Shown here: positions 60,185 to 63,626 of the stretch, one piece after another
How positions within the stretch are numbered: position 1 is the first letter of the stretch
Layout of the letters: the number at the start of each line of letters is the position of its first letter
Assembly: GCA_023623175.1 (NCBI GenBank)
Contig: JAMNXU010000023.1
Coordinates: forward strand, 1 to 63,626
Source: Bacillota bacterium
Lineage (GTDB): Bacteria > Bacillota > Clostridia > Acetivibrionales > JAMNXU01
Reading direction: 5' to 3'
DNA: 63,626 nucleotides
The notes under the pieces: generated by a model
The model's database searches: none
Seen by the model: only the letters and a program-made list of their open reading frames with translations
What the model was told of the DNA's origin: nothing
Translations under genes and position numbers: made by a program

Positions 60185-61747
60185 TTAGCCATTAACCTGC
60201 GCCCGGACATATTCAAATTCATCCTGGACCTCTTTTGAAGGCTCTTCCGTCAACAGCGATACCGCCAATATGACAATGCAGGATATCACAAAGGCCGGGA
60301 ACAGTTCATAGATTGCAAATACTCCACCCAGCGGATTGAGAAGCAGTTTCCAGATAAACACCATTCCGCCTCCTGAAACCATGCCCGCGATCGCGGCAGC
60401 CCTCGTGGTTCTCTTCCAGAACAGCGAGAAAAGCATTATCGGTCCGAAGGTGGCTCCAAATCCCGCCCATGCGAAGGAAACTACCTTGAATATGACACTG
60501 TTTTCATCCAGCGCGATAATCATGGCAATAAACGCAATTACAAGCAGAGTAATCCTCGTCATTATCAGCACCTGCCTGTCTGTTGCGTCCTTCTTCATGA
60601 TGCCCTTGTATATATTCTTTGAGAATGAAGAAGCGGCAATAAGCAGGTAAGAATCCGAAGAGCTGATCGTCGCGGCCAGGATTCCCGCCATGACGATACC
60701 GGCAATAAACGGAACAAAGAAATCCGTCGACATTATAATGAATATCTTCTCAGCTTCGCTGGATGTAAGCAGTTCTGCCGGATAAAGCACCCTTCCGATT
60801 AATCCGATAACCACGGCGGCGCTAAGGGAAATAACGACCCAAACCATTGCGATCCTTCTCGATATTTTAAGTTCCTCGGATCTCTTTATAGCCATGAACT
60901 TGAGCAGGACCTGGGGCATGCCGAAATAACCGAGTCCCCAGGACATGGTGGAAATAATGGTAAGCAAACCGTACTTACCGGCTTGTCCAAACAGCGGTTC
61001 TCCCGCTTCCACCAACTGTCTTCCCGCATCATCTACGACCGGTTTCGCTATGCCGAAGAATTCGAGAAATCCCGGTATTTTTCCGGCATTCTCAATAATG
61101 GCGGAAATGCCGCCGGCATGACCTATACCGGCAATAAACACAACTGACAGAGCAATAAACATTATCGTTCCCTGCATGAAGTCCGACGCGCTCTCTGCAA
61201 GGAACCCCCCGATAAAGGTGTAGAAAATAACAAAAAGAGCGCCAGCAATCATCATGTACACGTATTCAGTATCAAACAGCGTGCTGAAGAGCTTGCCGAC
61301 CGTAACAAAGCAGCTTGCCGCATAAACGCTGAAGAATATCAGGATGAACAGCGCGGCTATCAGCAGGATTATCTTGTCCTTTTCCTTGAAACGGTTGCTC
61401 AGAAAATCGGGAATCGTGATTGAATCTTCCGCTACATGGGAATAAACGCGCAGCCTTTTGGCAACAAACAGCCAGTTAAGGTATGTACCAATAGCCAACC
61501 CCAGGGATGTCCAAAACGCATCGCTGAGACCGCACCAATATGCAACTCCGGGTAATCCCATCAGCAGCCAGCCGCTCATGTCCGATGCCTCTGCCGCCAT
61601 AGCCGTCACCCAGGGACCCAGAGATCTTCCGCCTATAAGGAAGTTGTCGCTGCTCTCTCCGGCGCGCCTGGCGTAGTACAAACCTATGACAATAACCGCC
61701 GCTATGTACAGGACCATAGCAATAAACACCTGAACGCTTCCTTCCAC
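60185..61747 (-). CDS. putP: Sodium/proline symporter
   Basis: A 520-residue SSS-family transporter with about thirteen membrane segments. The PutP features SDNFLIGGRSLGPWVTAMAA, EASDMSGWLLMGLPG and WGLGYFGMPQVLLKFMAI are clear. It imports proline with sodium, for nutrition or osmoprotection. GTG at 61747 is chosen since GGGAGG lies 7 nt upstream. In-frame ATG codons at 61762 and 61774 overlap or precede that site. It is monocistronic. The 61775-61964 gap holds a direct repeat of GCCGTAAAA-TTAA, possibly an operator. Confidence 0.92.
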   Translation of the reverse strand: MEGSVQVFIAMVLYIAAVIVIGLYYARRAGESSDNFLIGGRSLGPWVTAMAAEASDMSGWLLMGLPGVAYWCGLSDAFWTSLGLAIGTYLNWLFVAKRLRVYSHVAEDSITIPDFLSNRFKEKDKIILLIAALFILIFFSVYAASCFVTVGKLFSTLFDTEYVYMMIAGALFVIFYTFIGGFLAESASDFMQGTIMFIALSVVFIAGIGHAGGISAIIENAGKIPGFLEFFGIAKPVVDDAGRQLVEAGEPLFGQAGKYGLLTIISTMSWGLGYFGMPQVLLKFMAIKRSEELKISRRIAMVWVVISLSAAVVIGLIGRVLYPAELLTSSEAEKIFIIMSTDFFVPFIAGIVMAGILAATISSSDSYLLIAASSFSKNIYKGIMKKDATDRQVLIMTRITLLVIAFIAMIIALDENSVIFKVVSFAWAGFGATFGPIMLFSLFWKRTTRAAAIAGMVSGGGMVFIWKLLLNPLGGVFAIYELFPAFVISCIVILAVSLLTEEPSKEVQDEFEYVRAQVNG

Positions 61748-61907
61748 TCTGCTACCTCCCATAAAATTAATCAAACAGAAAGTTAGTTAATTAGCCGTAA
61801 AAATTAATTTGCCGTAAAATTAAATCAATCTTTAAAATGCCTGTTCCTAAAAATACCGGCTTGTATTTATTTATTCAAACATTGTTCATTATTTATTCAA
61901 CTTACAC

Positions 61908-61948
61908 TAAAACGCGGGCGCCGGTAACACTTGCCCGGCCGCCCGCAG
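61908..61948 (-). terminator. Terminator of the APC permease gene
   Basis: GCGGGCGCCGG and CCGGCCGCCCGC pair with one bulge around a 10-nt loop. On the minus strand a TTTTAG follows. Confidence 0.75.
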
Positions 61949-61964
61949 TTAAAATCCCAGGTAA

Positions 61965-63365
61965 TTATTTATCCGATGAGTTCTTGCTCTGATCAATTGT
62001 AACAAATTTTTCTATCGAACGGCTCTTGCTGAACAACGCTCCGATTATCATAATAACAACGAAAGTAATGAGGTACCATACAACTGCAATTCCATGGGAG
62101 AAGCATGCGGCCACTATCATGAATATGCAGCCGATGATTGCAAGGAACGGCGCGATGAAACGCTTGAAAACTCCGAGGTCCGTTGCTTTCTTCATCATCA
62201 CAATGAAAATCGGTATATAAGCTGCATAAATCGTGACAATCGGAAGTTCGGTCATGTCGAAGTTGAAGAATCCGAACCATGATTCTTCCCTCAGCAATGC
62301 GCCGAAGAAATAGGTAATCCACAGTACGCAGAGGAGCAAACCAATTATGGCGGAGTTGTTGGGCACGTTGGTGGAGTTGTCTACCTGCTCGAAAACATCG
62401 GGTCTCGGTCCGATTTTACGGGCAGCCAGTGAATACAGTCCGCGGACGCAGCCCATCATCAGTCCGTTCAATGTTCCAAGGCACGAGATAACGACGAACA
62501 CAAACAGCAGCGTTCCGCCTATATTGGAGAAGACCGTTCTGAACGCCAGTTTTGCTCCAGCCTCGCCGCTTTCCATTAGTTCTGCATTGGTAACTGCTCC
62601 TGCAAGCCCTATATAATACAGGATGTATGTGGCAATAACAATAAGTGCGCCTACAACAAGGGCTATGGGCAGGTTTTTCTTGGAGTCTCTCAGCTCTGCG
62701 TTAATGGATGTGGCAACAATCCAACCCTCATAAGCAAACGCGGTGGCAACAACGGCTGTAAACAGGGCATTGCCGGTGCTGACCTCTTTTACGACCGTCG
62801 TAAAGTTCTCGATGGTCAATCCGTTTACAAGCCCCACGATTGTACCGATAATGGCCATCAGGTACAGGGGAATAAGCTTGATGGTGGTTGCTGCGACCTG
62901 GAATTTACCGGCCAGGACCGGGGACAATGAGTTAACAACAAAACTGGCTACCAGGTACAAAGCAGTGATTGTCATTGCTTCGGGCCCGACTATGGAATAT
63001 CCGAACAGAACGCAGGTATAGCGCGCGGATACCCATGCCAGCGCGGATGTAAGTGTCGGATAGTAAATTATCGACATGAACCAGCCGACATAATAGGCGT
63101 ACTTTTTGCCCATCGTAACTTCCGAATAGTCCACGATACCGTTGACGTATTCAAAACGCGTTGCCATGATGGCAAAAACGTACGAGCATATGAGCATTAT
63201 CGCTCCGCCTATTATCCATGCCAGAATACCGAGCGGCAGGTTTCCTCCCGTGGCGTTGAGTATTTTTTCCGCCTTAAAGAAGACACCGCCGCCGATTACA
63301 GTACCAACTACCATTGCAATGGCAGTAGGTAGACCGTATTTTTTCTTGAGACTTGTTTCCAACAC
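61965..63365 (-). CDS. Amino acid permease of the APC superfamily
   Basis: A 466-residue transporter with twelve membrane segments. The TM1 unwound segment GTVIGGGVFFKAEKIL and the TM6 region AFAYEGWIVATSINAELRDS, with KKNLPIALVVG after it, match APC amino acid transporters of the LAT/serine-threonine-exchanger group. Substrate unresolved. The start is GTG 5 nt after GGGGG, or TTG one codon later. Two promoters and a 26-bp palindrome lie upstream, so it is likely regulated. Confidence 0.9.
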   Translation of the reverse strand: MLETSLKKKYGLPTAIAMVVGTVIGGGVFFKAEKILNATGGNLPLGILAWIIGGAIMLICSYVFAIMATRFEYVNGIVDYSEVTMGKKYAYYVGWFMSIIYYPTLTSALAWVSARYTCVLFGYSIVGPEAMTITALYLVASFVVNSLSPVLAGKFQVAATTIKLIPLYLMAIIGTIVGLVNGLTIENFTTVVKEVSTGNALFTAVVATAFAYEGWIVATSINAELRDSKKNLPIALVVGALIVIATYILYYIGLAGAVTNAELMESGEAGAKLAFRTVFSNIGGTLLFVFVVISCLGTLNGLMMGCVRGLYSLAARKIGPRPDVFEQVDNSTNVPNNSAIIGLLLCVLWITYFFGALLREESWFGFFNFDMTELPIVTIYAAYIPIFIVMMKKATDLGVFKRFIAPFLAIIGCIFMIVAACFSHGIAVVWYLITFVVIMIIGALFSKSRSIEKFVTIDQSKNSSDK

Positions 63366-63398
63366 AAAAACCCCCTTTGATGTTTCAAATTATTAACA

Positions 63399-63424
63399 TG
63401 TAACAAACATTTATGTTCGTTACA
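63399..63424. promoter_or_regulatory. 26-bp palindromic operator upstream of the APC permease
   Basis: TGTAACAAACAT and ATGTTCGTTACA flank a TT centre, one mismatch in 12 pairs. It lies between the promoters and the start codon, a place where a repressor could block elongation or initiation. Confidence 0.65.
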
Positions 63425-63467
63425 AAAGCCCCACAACTTTCCTGCTTTAATACTTTAATAATTTATA

Positions 63468-63496
63468 ATGATAGAATAAACTGCAGTAAATGTCAA
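63468..63496 (-). promoter_or_regulatory. Proximal promoter of the APC permease
   Basis: On the minus strand TTGACA (63491-63496), 17 nt and TATCAT (63468-63473). Confidence 0.7.
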
Positions 63497-63525
63497 TAAT
63501 AGTTTAATACGCTTGATAGTGTCAA
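63496..63525 (-). promoter_or_regulatory. Distal promoter of the APC permease
   Basis: On the minus strand TTGACA (63520-63525), 18 nt and TATTAT (63496-63501). Its -10 abuts the -35 of the proximal promoter, so the two are likely mutually exclusive. Confidence 0.6.
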
Positions 63526-63626
63526 CTTTTTGTAGGATTTTTCAGAACAAATCTTCTTTGGTAAAGCCTAAAACTAAATTAATTCAGCATGTTGGATGCA
63601 ACGAAGAATCCTATATACCGGCGTTA

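Overview
The window reads as chromosome of a low-to-mid GC, endospore-forming, fermentative and saccharolytic member of the Clostridia. The main markers are spo0A with a SigH-type promoter, a YhcN-type spore lipoprotein, bifunctional AdhE, an anaerobic two-subunit class I fumarase, PdxS with a MocR regulator, and many polysaccharide-active enzymes. It looks most like the Thermoclostridium/Ruminiclostridium group, but that placement is inference from gene content alone. No phage, insertion sequence, plasmid gene or CRISPR array was found.

Layout. Positions 1-230 are the promoter and leader of an rRNA operon running off the left edge on the minus strand. Positions 265-2675 (minus) hold two neighbouring uracil-DNA glycosylases, one without Fe-S cysteines, and an LCP wall ligase. 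Positions 2895-4468 (plus) hold a GT2, DUF2304 and GtrA surface glycosylation operon. A Glu-Asp-Thr-Tyr tRNA operon (minus), a PHP phosphoesterase and tRNA-Lys follow. Positions 7076-12585 contain DUF1858, fumarase, a Usp-like protein, HU, Spo0A and AroA. Positions 12751-18506 hold a ZIP transporter, a dense cluster of palindromic repeats, an RluA/methyltransferase/amidohydrolase operon and YhcN.

Positions 18608-39245 are rich in carbohydrate metabolism: GH2 beta-galactosidase, a parallel beta-helix protein, a sulfatase, a GH88 unsaturated-uronyl hydrolase, a GH109-like Gfo/Idh protein and a heparinase II/III-like lyase. These are interleaved with a polar amino acid ABC transporter, a metallophosphoesterase, the MocR/pdxS pair, a UbiA prenyltransferase and a polyprenyl synthase. 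The sulfatase, lyase, GH88 and GH109-like proteins could together process unsaturated, sulfated or N-acetylated oligosaccharides.

Positions 39258-63365 hold an orphan PAS histidine kinase, two ECF sigma/anti-sigma pairs, a GGDEF-EAL/bacteriohemerythrin pair, trpB without trpA, an SDR reductase, adhE behind two Rex-like operators, a DHHW/MBOAT/DUF4358 acyl-transfer cluster, one decayed lipoprotein gene, PiT/DUF47 phosphate transport, PutP and an APC permease.

The most unusual layer is intergenic. It includes at least nine loci of a palindromic repeat with core GGGGACGGTTCT (one with covarying arms), exact-period tandem repeats of 17, 18 and 20-21 bp, A-rich 3' regions in front of terminators, and a composite palindromic element. 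Next to that element is a small minus-strand ORF whose start codon lies inside a long inverted repeat.
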